Of a stretch of DNA of 64,000 nt, positions 40,580 to 48,789 are shown piece by piece. The first letter of the stretch is position 1. Every line of letters begins with the position of its first letter. The stretch covers positions 2,857,001 through 2,921,000 of the forward strand of contig NZ_JAKRKC020000001.1 in assembly GCF_022664455.2 (NCBI RefSeq), read 5' to 3'. This stretch comes from Actinomadura luzonensis (GTDB lineage: Bacteria > Actinomycetota > Actinomycetes > Streptosporangiales > Streptosporangiaceae). The notes beneath the pieces are model-generated. The model ran no database searches. It was given only the letters and a program-made list of their open reading frames with translations, and was not told the origin of the DNA. Position numbers and translations under genes: made by a program.

Positions 40580-41492
40580 TCGCCGCGTACATCACGTCCA
40601 CGTCCCAGCGGGCGAAGCCCAGGGACTCGTACAGCCTGATCGCGGCCGTGTTGGCCTCGTCCACGTACAGCATGGCCTGGGCGAGGCCGCGCGCCCGCAG
40701 ATGGTGCAGGCCGGCCAGGGTGAGGGCCTTGCCGAGACCGGTGCCCTGCTGGGACGGGTCGACGCCGACGACGTACACCTCGCCCAGCGGCTCGTGGCCG
40801 TGGTCCTCGTCGCGGTCGGACGCGCCGTGGATCTTCGTCCAGTGGAAGCCGGCCAGCCGGTCGCCGCGGAAGGCCAGGAAGAAGCCCTCCGGGTCGAACC
40901 AGCCCTCCTGCTCGCGTCGCAGCAGGTCGTCCATGGTCCAGGCGCCCTGCTCGGGGTGGTGGGCGAAGGCGGCGGCGTTGACCTTGAGCCAGGACTCCTC
41001 GTCCTGCCCGGGCACGAACGTCCGCAGCCGCACCCCCTCGGGCAGCGCGTACGGCGCCAGCGGCGCGAACAACGACCGGCGCATCTGCCAGAGCGAGCGC
41101 ACCCGCTCCATCCCGAACGCCGCCGCGAGCGCCCCGGCGGCGGCGTGGTCGCCGTGCGCCCACAGGCGCAGCCGCCCGCCGGCGCGGTCGAGGACGGCGC
41201 GCAGCAGGTGGGCGCCGTTGCCCGCGCGGCGGCGCGCCGGGTGGATGACCAGCTCGGCGCTCGGCCCCTCGACCTCGTCGGTCGGGTCGACGTGGGCATA
41301 ACCTGCCAGAACATCGTCCTGGTAGAGCAGGAGCGAGCGCGCCCGCGGGTCGCCGCCGTAGCGGAGGTGGAGCATCACGTGCTCGTTGAGCGGGCGGACG
41401 CCGTCGGCCTCCGTCGCGGCCTCGACCAGGCCGAGCACTTCGGCGATCTCCGGGTCGTCCAGTCGTTGCCTGATTTCCACGCGCACGCTCAC
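40575..41492 (-). CDS. mshD: Mycothiol synthase
   Basis: 305 aa with two GNAT domains, as in MshD. The N-terminal domain (1-140) contains ELVIHPARRRAGNGAHLLRA. The C-terminal active domain carries VVGVDPSQQGTGLGKALTLAGL (acetyl-CoA loop, about 238-259) and VDEANTAAIRLYESLGFARW. HPEQGAWTMDDLLRREQE (about 181-198) is the substrate-binding region. It acetylates the cysteine of Cys-GlcN-Ins, the last step of mycothiol synthesis. Two proteins of the window that may use mycothiol (4206-4844, 48129-48779) fit with this thiol being present. Confidence 0.95.
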   Translation of the reverse strand: MSVRVEIRQRLDDPEIAEVLGLVEAATEADGVRPLNEHVMLHLRYGGDPRARSLLLYQDDVLAGYAHVDPTDEVEGPSAELVIHPARRRAGNGAHLLRAVLDRAGGRLRLWAHGDHAAAGALAAAFGMERVRSLWQMRRSLFAPLAPYALPEGVRLRTFVPGQDEESWLKVNAAAFAHHPEQGAWTMDDLLRREQEGWFDPEGFFLAFRGDRLAGFHWTKIHGASDRDEDHGHEPLGEVYVVGVDPSQQGTGLGKALTLAGLHHLRARGLAQAMLYVDEANTAAIRLYESLGFARWDVDVMYAAT

Positions 41493-41599
41493 ACGAGAAC
41501 TCTAGGCGTATGACTGGCAAATAACGCCATGCCACGGCCGGATAAATCGTTACCTTTGCGACATCGGCCGCATGGATTCCCGCTCTAACGTCTTAGGCC

Positions 41600-43393
41600 A
41601 TGACGTCTCGTTCCTTCCTCCGGCTGGCCCTCGCCGGAGCCGTCGCCTCGGGCGCGGTCGCGCTGGCCGCGCTCCCGGCGGCCGCGAGCCCGAGCAGCCA
41701 TGCTCCCCGCACGGTCCCCGTGCGGCTGCTCGCGCTCAACGACTTCCACGGCAACCTCGAACCCCCGACCGGTTCCTCCGGCCGCATGGTGGACGAGAGC
41801 GGCAAAACGGTCGATGCGGGCGGCGCGGCGTACGTCGCCGCGCACATGAAGGCCCTGACCGACAGGAACACGATCGCCGTCGCCCAGGGCGACCTCATCG
41901 GCGCCTCCCCGCTGATCTCGGCGGCCTACCACGACGAGCCGTCCATCGAGTTCATGGACAAGCTGGGGCTCAAGGTCGCCGCCGTCGGCAACCACGAGTT
42001 CGACGAGGGCTACGCCGAGCTGCGCCGCATCATGGACGGCGGCTGCCACCCGGTCGACGGCTGCTCCCCGGCCGGCGCGTGGAAGGGCGCGAAGTTCGAC
42101 TACGTCGGCGCGAACGTGCTGTTCAAGAACCCGGGCGAGAAGACCGACGCGCTCGCCGCGCTCGGCGCCAAGCAGGCCGAGGCCAAGAAGCTCCTGGCCG
42201 ACTGGGGCGTGCCCGCCCTGCCGCCGGTCAGCGTCAAGTGGATGAACGGCGTGCCGATCGGCTTCATCGGCCTGGTCACCCAGACCACGCCGAGCATCGT
42301 CACCGCCGAGGGCATCAAGGACCTCAAGTTCATCGACGAGGTCAAGGCCGCGAACGTGGCCTCCAGGATCCTCAAGCTGGTCGGCGTCAAGGCGCAGGTC
42401 GTGCTGGTGCACGAGGGCGACCAGGTTCCCCCCGGGCAGTCGCCCGACACGTGCGCGGCCGTCCCCGGCGCCGGCTCCCGCATCGCCACGCAGGTGGACC
42501 CCGAGATCGACGTCGTGCTGAGCGGGCACTCGCACCAGGCCTACCTCTGCAAGGTCAAGGACCCGGCGGGCAACGACCGGCTGTTCTCGCAGGGCGGGTC
42601 GTTCGGGCGGGTCATCACGCAGGTGGACCTGAACGTCAACCTCAGGACCCTGGACATCGACCGGTCCTCGGTCGTCGCGGACAACCACGTCGTGACGCGG
42701 ACCGTCGATCCGGATCCCGAGATCGCCACGTTCGTCCAGACCTGGAAGGACCGCGTGGCGCCGGTCGCCAACAAGGCGGTCGGCAGCATCACCGCCGAGA
42801 TCGGCAACACCGCCGGCCCCTCCGGGGAGTCCCCGCTCGGCGACCTCATCGCCGACGCCCAGCTCGCCGCGACGAAGACCGGCGGCAACGCCCAGATCGC
42901 GCTGATGAACCCGGGCGGCGTGCGGATGCCGCTCACCTATCCCTCCTCGCCGGCCGACGAGGGCGACGGCGTCGTGACCTACGGTGAGGCGTTCGCCGTG
43001 CAGCCGTTCAACAACCTCATGCAGGTCGTGACGCTGACCGGCGCCCAGCTCAAGACGGTGCTGGAGCAGCAGTTCACCGGCGGCCCCAACAACCAGGCGT
43101 TCACCAAGATCCTCCAGCCGTCCGCGAACTTCACCTACACCTACAGCGCGGGCGCGCCCTGGGGCTCCAAGGTGTCGGACATGAAGATCGACGGCGTGCC
43201 GGTGACGGACACCCAGACGATCAGGGTCGCCGCGAACAACTTCCTGGTCGGCGGCGGCGACGCCTTCACGGGCTTCACCGCCGGCACCGACCTGTGGAGC
43301 GGCCCGCTGGACATCGACGCCTTCGTCGCCTACCTCGGCCAGAACAGCCCCATCGCCCCGCCCGCCACGAACCGCATCACTGTGGTGAGCTGA
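41600..43393 (+). CDS. Secreted 5'-nucleotidase/metallophosphatase (UshA-like)
   Basis: 597 aa. The signal peptide covers about 1-30 (ending AAAASPSS region). The calcineurin-like metallophosphatase domain has LLALNDFHGNLEPP, AQGDLIGASPLIS, GNHEFDEG and LSGHSHQAY, which supply the two-metal site. The C-terminal 5'-nucleotidase domain (about 390-560) starts near ESPLGDLIADAQLAAT and includes NPGGVRMPLTYP and GEAFAVQPFNNLM. It releases phosphate from extracellular nucleotides. It lies close to the Pit operon, so together they would recover phosphate, although no PHO box is seen before this gene. Confidence 0.93.
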   Translation: MTSRSFLRLALAGAVASGAVALAALPAAASPSSHAPRTVPVRLLALNDFHGNLEPPTGSSGRMVDESGKTVDAGGAAYVAAHMKALTDRNTIAVAQGDLIGASPLISAAYHDEPSIEFMDKLGLKVAAVGNHEFDEGYAELRRIMDGGCHPVDGCSPAGAWKGAKFDYVGANVLFKNPGEKTDALAALGAKQAEAKKLLADWGVPALPPVSVKWMNGVPIGFIGLVTQTTPSIVTAEGIKDLKFIDEVKAANVASRILKLVGVKAQVVLVHEGDQVPPGQSPDTCAAVPGAGSRIATQVDPEIDVVLSGHSHQAYLCKVKDPAGNDRLFSQGGSFGRVITQVDLNVNLRTLDIDRSSVVADNHVVTRTVDPDPEIATFVQTWKDRVAPVANKAVGSITAEIGNTAGPSGESPLGDLIADAQLAATKTGGNAQIALMNPGGVRMPLTYPSSPADEGDGVVTYGEAFAVQPFNNLMQVVTLTGAQLKTVLEQQFTGGPNNQAFTKILQPSANFTYTYSAGAPWGSKVSDMKIDGVPVTDTQTIRVAANNFLVGGGDAFTGFTAGTDLWSGPLDIDAFVAYLGQNSPIAPPATNRITVVS

Positions 43394-43471
43394 CCACGTC
43401 ACGGGCCCGCTCCCGGAGCGGGCCCGTAATGCGGTTGACCCGCGACCCCGCCGGAGGCCACTCTCGGACGG

Positions 43472-44008
43472 GTGCGCATCGAGTTCACCAGGTTCACCGC
43501 GGCCGACGCCGGCGCGCTGGCCGACTTTTTGACCGGCGAGGACTGGCCCTACCACGCCGGCGTCCAGGACCGCGAGGCCGTGCGCCGGCGGGCCGCCGCG
43601 GGCGGCTACGACGACGCCGAGAACCGCACGTTCTGGATCGTCGCGGACGGGGAGCGCGCCGGGCTGGTCAGGCTGCAGGACCTCGCCGACGACACCCCCA
43701 TGTTCGACCTGCGCGTACGGGCCGCGCACCGGGGCCGCGGCATCGGCACGGCCGCCGTCGCCTGGCTGACCCGCTACCTGTTCGCCGAGCTGCCCGGCGT
43801 GCGGCGCGTCGAGGGCACCACCCGCCAGGACAACCACGCCATGCGGGCCGCCTTCCGCCGCAACGGCTACGTCAAGGAGGCCCACTACCGCCGGGCCTGG
43901 CCCGCCCCCGACGGCGCCCGCCACGACGCGGTCGGCTACGCGATCCTGCGCGAGGACCTCGAGTCGGGCGAGATCACCCCGGTCGCGTGGGACGACGAGC
44001 TAACTTGA
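43472..44008 (+). CDS. GNAT-family N-acetyltransferase
   Basis: 178 aa from GTG 43472. Acetyl-CoA loop RAAHRGRGIGTAAVAWL (about 89-105) and TRQDNHAMRAAFRRNGYVKE (motif B). The N-terminal ADFLTGEDWPYHAG segment fits RimJ/RimL-like enzymes. It overlaps the convergent GNAT gene by 35 bases. Substrate unknown. Confidence 0.88.
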   Translation: MRIEFTRFTAADAGALADFLTGEDWPYHAGVQDREAVRRRAAAGGYDDAENRTFWIVADGERAGLVRLQDLADDTPMFDLRVRAAHRGRGIGTAAVAWLTRYLFAELPGVRRVEGTTRQDNHAMRAAFRRNGYVKEAHYRRAWPAPDGARHDAVGYAILREDLESGEITPVAWDDELT

Positions 44009-44525
44009 GCTCGGTCGCGAGCAGGCCCATCATGAGGAAGTCGTACCGCCGGCCCCGGGTGCGGAACGCCTCCCGCTTGCGCCCCTCCTCCACGAACCCC
44101 ACCCGCGTGTACGCCCGCACCGCCGCCGTGTTGTCCGCCACCACCCACAACGTCAGGCGGTGCAGGCCCATCTCCTCGAAGGCGTACCGGCAGATCACCC
44201 GCAGCGCGTCGGTGCCGTAGCCGCCGCCCCGCCGGTCGCGGTCGGCGATGGCGATGCTCTGCAGCTCGGCCTCGCCGTGCCGGAAGTCGGTGCCGCCGAG
44301 CGCGACGTAGCCGATGAGCCTGCCGTCGTCGAGCGCCTCGATGCCGAGCACCATCTGCTCGAAGGTGTTGCGCGGGCGGTTCTGGCCCTTCTCGATGTTC
44401 TGGGCCAGGGAGATCGGCGGGGAGCCGTCCATCCACAGGCCGATCTCGTCGTCGTGGTACCAGCGCCACATCAGCTCGCTGTCGGCCGGCTCCAGGGCTC
44501 TCAACCGCACGCGTTCTCCGGTCAT
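43974..44525 (-). CDS. RimJ/RimL-type N-acetyltransferase
   Basis: 183 aa from ATG 44525. MTGERVRLRALEPADSELMW is the typical start. AIADRDRRGGGYGTDALRVI is the acetyl-CoA loop and LWVVADNTAAVRAYTRVGF motif B. It likely acetylates a protein N-terminus or a small amine. Long upstream extensions to 45095 run through the secreted-peptide gene region and are not real. Two hairpins lie upstream. Confidence 0.9.
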   Translation of the reverse strand: MTGERVRLRALEPADSELMWRWYHDDEIGLWMDGSPPISLAQNIEKGQNRPRNTFEQMVLGIEALDDGRLIGYVALGGTDFRHGEAELQSIAIADRDRRGGGYGTDALRVICRYAFEEMGLHRLTLWVVADNTAAVRAYTRVGFVEEGRKREAFRTRGRRYDFLMMGLLATELKLARRPTRPG

Positions 44526-44600
44526 CACGCCGGACAGACCTACCAGCGAACGCGGGCAGGGCGCAAAGGATTTTCGCTGGTGACGGCCATCGCGGGCGGG

Positions 44601-44661
44601 CGCCCTCCGGCAGAGCCACGGATGAAGCCCGGAGGGCGGCGGGCGATGGCCGCCGCCCTCC
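44601..44661 (-). promoter_or_regulatory. Two mutually exclusive hairpins between the peptide and GNAT genes
   Basis: Segment 2 (44629-44640) can pair either with segment 1 (44601-44610, 10 bp exact) or with segment 3 (44652-44661, 10 bp exact), but not both. This is the topology of an attenuator; it may equally be a simple terminator of the secreted-peptide gene. About 218 bases separate the two genes and nothing else is seen there. Confidence 0.45.
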
Positions 44662-44743
44662 AGTGTGCGCGGCCCGGTCCCGGGGCGGGGCCGCTTCCGG
44701 CACCGGTGACCCCTACTTCCGGCCGCGCGGGTCCTCGCGTGCG

Positions 44744-44956
44744 TCAGGCGTACAGGAAGTAGTAGCTGTACTGCTGCTCGCAGTGCCACCATCCCCACCA
44801 GCCCTGGGTGTAGCCGTACTGGCCCACCCGCTGGCACTCGGAGTAGTCGTAGAAGACCCCTCGCAGGCTTTCCGCGTGCGCCGGGGCGGCGTTGAGCGAC
44901 ACCAGCGCGCCGCCGGCCAGCAGGGCCGAGACGAGCAGAGCACGTACCTTGCGCAT
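44744..44956 (-). CDS. Small secreted aromatic-rich peptide
   Basis: 70 aa from ATG 44956, with GGGAGGATC upstream. The signal peptide is MRKVRALLVSALLAGGALVS through APAHA, with cleavage after AHA (about residue 28-29). The mature part, roughly 42 residues, begins ESLRGVFYDYSECQRVGQYG and is rich in Tyr and Trp, with WWGWWHC. It has exactly two cysteines, about 20 residues apart, that could form one disulfide. It ends in YYFLYA. Not recognised. It could be a cell-wall or surface peptide. Confidence 0.7.
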   Translation of the reverse strand: MRKVRALLVSALLAGGALVSLNAAPAHAESLRGVFYDYSECQRVGQYGYTQGWWGWWHCEQQYSYYFLYA

Positions 44957-45005
44957 TGATCCTCCCGCAGGGACGGTTCCTGCCGCGATTGTCACCGAGG
45001 AGCCG

Positions 45006-45091
45006 TTCCACCGCTGGTCGGACGGGGGGTAAAGAGCGGTGGAAGGGTGCTGACCAGCTCTTATCGATCAACGGGCCGGTGAAACTTTCAC
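45006..45091. promoter_or_regulatory. Palindromes in the divergent gap before the cstA cluster
   Basis: TTCCACCGCT (45006-45015) pairs with AGCGGTGGAA (45035-45044). Further on, GTGAAA-c-TTTCAC (45079-45091) is a perfect 13-base palindrome, 84 bases before the next plus-strand start. The second is a strong operator candidate; the binding protein is unknown. Confidence 0.45.
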
Positions 45092-45174
45092 TCACTCCCG
45101 CGCCGGTTTCAGCGTCGTCCGGGCGGGGTACGGCCGTCGTTGATTTCTGAGCTGCCTGGTGTCAGGAGCCACAG

Positions 45175-45510
45175 ATGTCCCGTATCACGCTCACGCCTGC
45201 CGCCCGTGAAGCTCTGCGCGACGACGAAGTGGTGTTCTTCGACTGGCACGCGACCGGTCTCTGCTGCGCTGACGCCGGCGAGTTCTCGGTCCGGCCACTG
45301 CGCCGCTCCCGCCTCCCGAAGCAGGCGCGCGGCCTCGTGCGCGACGTGGTGTACGCGCACCCCACCGCCTGGGTGCACCTGGCCGAGCTGCCGGTCGCGA
45401 TCGACTGCCGCCCGCTTTGGCGCTGGCGGCGCTTCACCACCGATCTGCCGCCGGACGCCGGCCTCCGCTGCTGCCTGGGGCGGCCGCTTGATGGCTTTCA
45501 TGGGAGGTAA
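45175..45510 (+). CDS. Small conserved-looking protein upstream of cstA
   Basis: 111 aa. MSRITLTPAAREALRDDEVV leads to FDWHATGLCCADAGE, then a basic middle (RPLRRSRLPKQARGLVRDVV), AHPTAWVHLAELPVAIDCRP and GLRCCLGRPLDGFHGR. Cysteine pairs (CC at two places) hint at metal or redox chemistry. Not recognised. It ends 3 bases before the cstA GTG, and the cstA ribosome binding site lies inside its last codons, so the two are cotranscribed. Confidence 0.65.
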   Translation: MSRITLTPAAREALRDDEVVFFDWHATGLCCADAGEFSVRPLRRSRLPKQARGLVRDVVYAHPTAWVHLAELPVAIDCRPLWRWRRFTTDLPPDAGLRCCLGRPLDGFHGR

Positions 45511-45513
45511 CCG

Positions 45514-47643
45514 GTGAAGCTGCGGTCCATCATCATCTGGACGGTGGTCGCCCTCGTGGGCGCCACCGGCTGGGCGGTGCTCGCGCTGTCCAGGGGCGAG
45601 AACGTCAACGCGGTGTGGCTGCTGTGCGCCGCGCTCGGCTCGTACGCCATCGCCTACCGGTTCTACGCGCGTTTCATCGTGCGCCGGGTGCTGGGGGCCG
45701 ACGACCGCCGGGCCACCCCGGCCGAGCGGCTCGACAACGGCATCGACTACCAGCCGACCGACCGCCGCATCCTGTTCGGGCACCACTTCGCCGCCATCGC
45801 CGGGGCGGGGCCGCTGGTCGGGCCGGTGCTGGCGGCCCAGATGGGCTACCTTCCCGGCACCATCTGGATCATCGCCGGCGTCATCTTCGCCGGGGCCGTC
45901 CAGGACATGGTCGTGCTGTTCTTCTCCATGCGCCGCAACGGCCGCAGCCTCGGCCAGATGGCCCGCGAGGAGATCGGGCCGTTCGGCGGCGCGGCGGCGC
46001 TCATCGCCGTCTTCGCCATCATGATCATCCTGCTCGCGGTGCTGGCGCTGGTCGTGGTCAACGCGCTCGCGCAGTCGCCGTGGGGTGTCTTCTCGATCGC
46101 GATGACCATCCCGATCGCCCTGTTCATGGGCTTCTACCTGCGGGTGCTGCGGCCGGGCAAGGTCGTCGAGACGACCGTGATCGGGGTCGCGCTGCTCGTC
46201 CTCGCGATCGTGGCGGGCGGCTGGGTGCAGGGGTCGAGCTGGGCGCCGGTCTTCACGCTGAGCCCGTCCGCGCTCGCGCTGTGGCTCATCGCGTACGGGT
46301 TCGTGGCCGCGGTGCTGCCGGTGTGGATGCTGCTCGCGCCGCGCGACTACCTGTCGACGTTCATGAAGATCGGCACGATCGCGCTGATCGCCGTCGGCAT
46401 CGCCGTCACCCTGCCGCCGCTGCGCACGACCGCCTTCACCGACTTCGCCTTCTCCGGCAAGGGGCCGGTCTTCGCGGGCTCGTTGTTCCCGTTCGTGTTC
46501 ATCATCATCGCCTGCGGGGCGTTGTCCGGGTTCCACTCGCTGATCTCCTCCGGCACCACCCCGAAGATGATCCAGAAGGAGAGCCAGGTCCGCATGATCG
46601 GCTACGGCTCCATGTTGATGGAGTCGTTCGTGGCCGTGATGGCCATCACCGCGGCCTGCGTGCTGTCGCCCGGCCTCTACTTCGCGATGAACGCCCCGGC
46701 CGGGGTGGTCGGCACCACCGTGCAGTCGGCCTCCCAGGCGGTCGCCGGCCTCGGCTTCACCATCACCCCCGAGCAGCTCCAGGCCGCGGCGGCGGCCGTG
46801 CAGGAGCACACGCTGATCGCCCGCACCGGCGGCGCGCCGACGCTGGCCGTCGGCATCTCGCAGATCTTCTCCGGCTTCCTCGGCGGCACCGGGCTGCAGG
46901 CGTTCTGGTACCACTTCGCGATCATGTTCGAGGCGCTGTTCATCCTCACCACCGTGGACGCGGGCACCCGGGTGGGCCGGTTCATGCTCCAGGACACGAT
47001 CGGCAACCTGTGGAAGCCGGTGGCCCGGGTGAGCTGGTGGCCGGGTCTGGTGGCCACCAGCGCGGTGGTCGTGGCGGCCTGGGGCTACTTCCTCTACCAG
47101 GGCGTCAACGACCCGCTCGGCGGCATCAACCAGCTCTTCCCGCTGTTCGGCATCGCCAACCAGCTCCTCGCGGCGGTGGCGCTCACCGTGGCCACCACGT
47201 TGCTGATCAAGAGCGGGCGGCTCAGGTGGGCCTGGGTGACGGGCGTGCCGCTGGCCTGGGACGCGGCGGTAACGCTGACCGCGAGCTACCAGAAGGTGTT
47301 CTCCGCCGACCCGACGCTCGGCTTCTTCGCCCAGCGCGACCGCTACCAGGCCGCGCTCGACCAGGGCAAGCTGCTCGCGCCCGCCAAGAGCACGGACGCG
47401 ATGCGGCAGATCGTGGTCAACTCCACTGTGGACGGCGTGCTGGCCGCGCTGTTCGCCGTCATGATCATCATCGTGATCCTGGACGCGGCCCGCGTCTGGG
47501 TCAAGGCGATCCGGGCCCGCGAGCCGCTGCCGACCACCGAGGCGCCGTTCGAGGAGTCGAAGCTGCTCGCGCCGTCCGGCCTCATCGCCACCCGCGAGGA
47601 GAAGGCGGCCATGGCCGCCGAGGCCGGGGCGTCGTCGGGTTAG
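45514..47643 (+). CDS. cstA: Carbon starvation protein CstA-like pyruvate/peptide transporter
   Basis: 709 aa with about 16-18 membrane helices. GTG start after GGGAGGT (45502-45508). CstA signatures: a long N-terminal helix, ILFGHHFAAIAGAGPLVGPV, WIIAGVIFAGAVQDMVVLFF, SGFHSLISSGTTPKMI, GSMLMESFVAVMAI and TVDAGTRVGRFMLQD. CstA/BtsT proteins import pyruvate or peptides when carbon is limiting. The stop codon overlaps the stop of the convergent marR gene by four bases. Confidence 0.96.
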   Translation: MKLRSIIIWTVVALVGATGWAVLALSRGENVNAVWLLCAALGSYAIAYRFYARFIVRRVLGADDRRATPAERLDNGIDYQPTDRRILFGHHFAAIAGAGPLVGPVLAAQMGYLPGTIWIIAGVIFAGAVQDMVVLFFSMRRNGRSLGQMAREEIGPFGGAAALIAVFAIMIILLAVLALVVVNALAQSPWGVFSIAMTIPIALFMGFYLRVLRPGKVVETTVIGVALLVLAIVAGGWVQGSSWAPVFTLSPSALALWLIAYGFVAAVLPVWMLLAPRDYLSTFMKIGTIALIAVGIAVTLPPLRTTAFTDFAFSGKGPVFAGSLFPFVFIIIACGALSGFHSLISSGTTPKMIQKESQVRMIGYGSMLMESFVAVMAITAACVLSPGLYFAMNAPAGVVGTTVQSASQAVAGLGFTITPEQLQAAAAAVQEHTLIARTGGAPTLAVGISQIFSGFLGGTGLQAFWYHFAIMFEALFILTTVDAGTRVGRFMLQDTIGNLWKPVARVSWWPGLVATSAVVVAAWGYFLYQGVNDPLGGINQLFPLFGIANQLLAAVALTVATTLLIKSGRLRWAWVTGVPLAWDAAVTLTASYQKVFSADPTLGFFAQRDRYQAALDQGKLLAPAKSTDAMRQIVVNSTVDGVLAALFAVMIIIVILDAARVWVKAIRAREPLPTTEAPFEESKLLAPSGLIATREEKAAMAAEAGASSG

Positions 47644-48065
47644 AACTCCTTGATCACGCGGGTGAGTGTGGCGTTGAGCTCGGCGAGACCGTCCTCGCCG
47701 AGCATCGCCGCGAGCCGCCGCTCCACCTCGTCGATCGCGGCGTAACCGGCCCGCAGCGCCGCGTCGCCGCGCGCGGTGAAGACGATCAGCTTGGCCCGGC
47801 GGTCCGCCGGGTCGGGGACCCGGCGCAGGTAGCCCAGGCGCTCCAGGTCGTCCACGAGCGCGCCCATGGCCTGCGCGGTCATCTGCGCCTTGGCCGCGAG
47901 CCGGCTGAGCCTGATGCCGTCGTGCTCCATGTGGAAGAACACGGCCTGGTGCGCGGGGCGGATGCCGGGCGCGTGGGTGCGGGCCGCGTCCTCGACGACG
48001 CCTTGAAGGCGCAGGAACGCCTCGTACAGCAGGGCCACGACGTGCGGCGGATGTGTGGCGGCCAT
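47640..48065 (-). CDS. MarR-family regulator
   Basis: 141 aa winged helix. LSRLAAKAQMTAQAMGALVD is the recognition region (about 58-77). LERLGYLRRVPDPADRRAKL (about 79-98) is the wing with its typical DxRAK motif. It is divergent from a mycothiol-dependent-family enzyme across a 63-bp gap that is almost wholly palindromic, so it probably represses that gene and itself. Confidence 0.92.
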   Translation of the reverse strand: MAATHPPHVVALLYEAFLRLQGVVEDAARTHAPGIRPAHQAVFFHMEHDGIRLSRLAAKAQMTAQAMGALVDDLERLGYLRRVPDPADRRAKLIVFTARGDAALRAGYAAIDEVERRLAAMLGEDGLAELNATLTRVIKEF

Positions 48066-48080
48066 GGGGCTTCTCCATCT

Positions 48081-48113
48081 GCTAAGGCTGCCTTATATTA
48101 AGGCCACCTTAGC
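48081..48113. promoter_or_regulatory. MarR operator overlapping both divergent -10 regions
   Basis: Arms 48081-48095 and 48099-48113 form a 15-bp inverted repeat with two mismatches and a 3-bp spacer. Inside the left arm, AAGGC-t-GCCTT (48084-48094) is itself a perfect palindrome. TATATT (plus) and TAATAT (minus) lie at the centre and could serve as the two -10 boxes. Confidence 0.7.
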
Positions 48114-48128
48114 GAATGGGGGGAAGCG

Positions 48129-48779
48129 ATGGACCAGGAGGAGATCTGGGCCGCCCTCGCCGTCGAGCGGCGCGGCCTCGCCGACCTGCTCGCCGCGCTG
48201 CCGGCGGCCGACTGGGAACGGCCCTCGCTGTGCGCGGGCTGGCGGGTGCGCGACGTGGCGGCCCACCTCACGTTCGCCACCGCGCACACCGGGCGGGCGC
48301 TGGCCGCCTTCGCCCGCGCGCGCGGCGACTTCGACCGGGCGATCCACGACAGCGCCGTGCGGCTGGCCAGGCGGCTGTCCCCGGAGCGGATCGTGGCCGA
48401 GATCCGCCGCTCGGCCGGCTCGCACCGCCGGGCGCCCTCGACCAAGCCGCTCGACCCGCTGTTCGACGTGCTCGTGCACGGCCAGGACATCGCCGTGCCG
48501 CTGGGCCTCGACCGGGCCGTGCCGGTCGCGGCGGCCCGCGCCTGCGTCGCGCACGTCTGGGGGCGGGGCTTCCCCTTCCACCCGCAGCGGCGCTTCGCCG
48601 GGCTGCGCTTCGCCGCCACCGACGCCGGCTGGGCGGGCGGGGCGGGGGAGCGCGTCGAGGGGCCGGTCGGGTCGCTGCTGCTCGTGCTCAGCGGGCGGGC
48701 CGCCGGGCTGGCCGGGCTGACCGGCCCGGGCGTCCCCGAGCTGGCCGAACGCCTGACACCGACGGTGCGGGCGGGGTGA
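48129..48779 (+). CDS. Maleylpyruvate isomerase/mycothiol-dependent enzyme family protein
   Basis: 216 aa. The family opening is EEIWAALAVERRGLADLLAAL and W-ERPSLCAGWRVRDVAAHL (about 33-55), where the C-x-W-x-V-x-D-x-x-x-H pattern gives the first metal His. DVLVHGQDIAVPLGL (His119, Asp122 region) supplies the other ligands. It is typical of TIGR03083-like mycothiol-dependent proteins that detoxify or isomerise electrophiles. It is divergent from marR, whose operator overlaps its promoter, so it is probably induced by a toxic substrate. Confidence 0.88.
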   Translation: MDQEEIWAALAVERRGLADLLAALPAADWERPSLCAGWRVRDVAAHLTFATAHTGRALAAFARARGDFDRAIHDSAVRLARRLSPERIVAEIRRSAGSHRRAPSTKPLDPLFDVLVHGQDIAVPLGLDRAVPVAAARACVAHVWGRGFPFHPQRRFAGLRFAATDAGWAGGAGERVEGPVGSLLLVLSGRAAGLAGLTGPGVPELAERLTPTVRAG

Positions 48780-48789
48780 CGCTGGGCGG

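Noticed and set aside
45109..48078. 989-codon minus-strand frame under cstA
   Set aside because: Composition is His/Asp/Arg/Gly-rich without recognisable domains; cstA on the plus strand is unambiguous.
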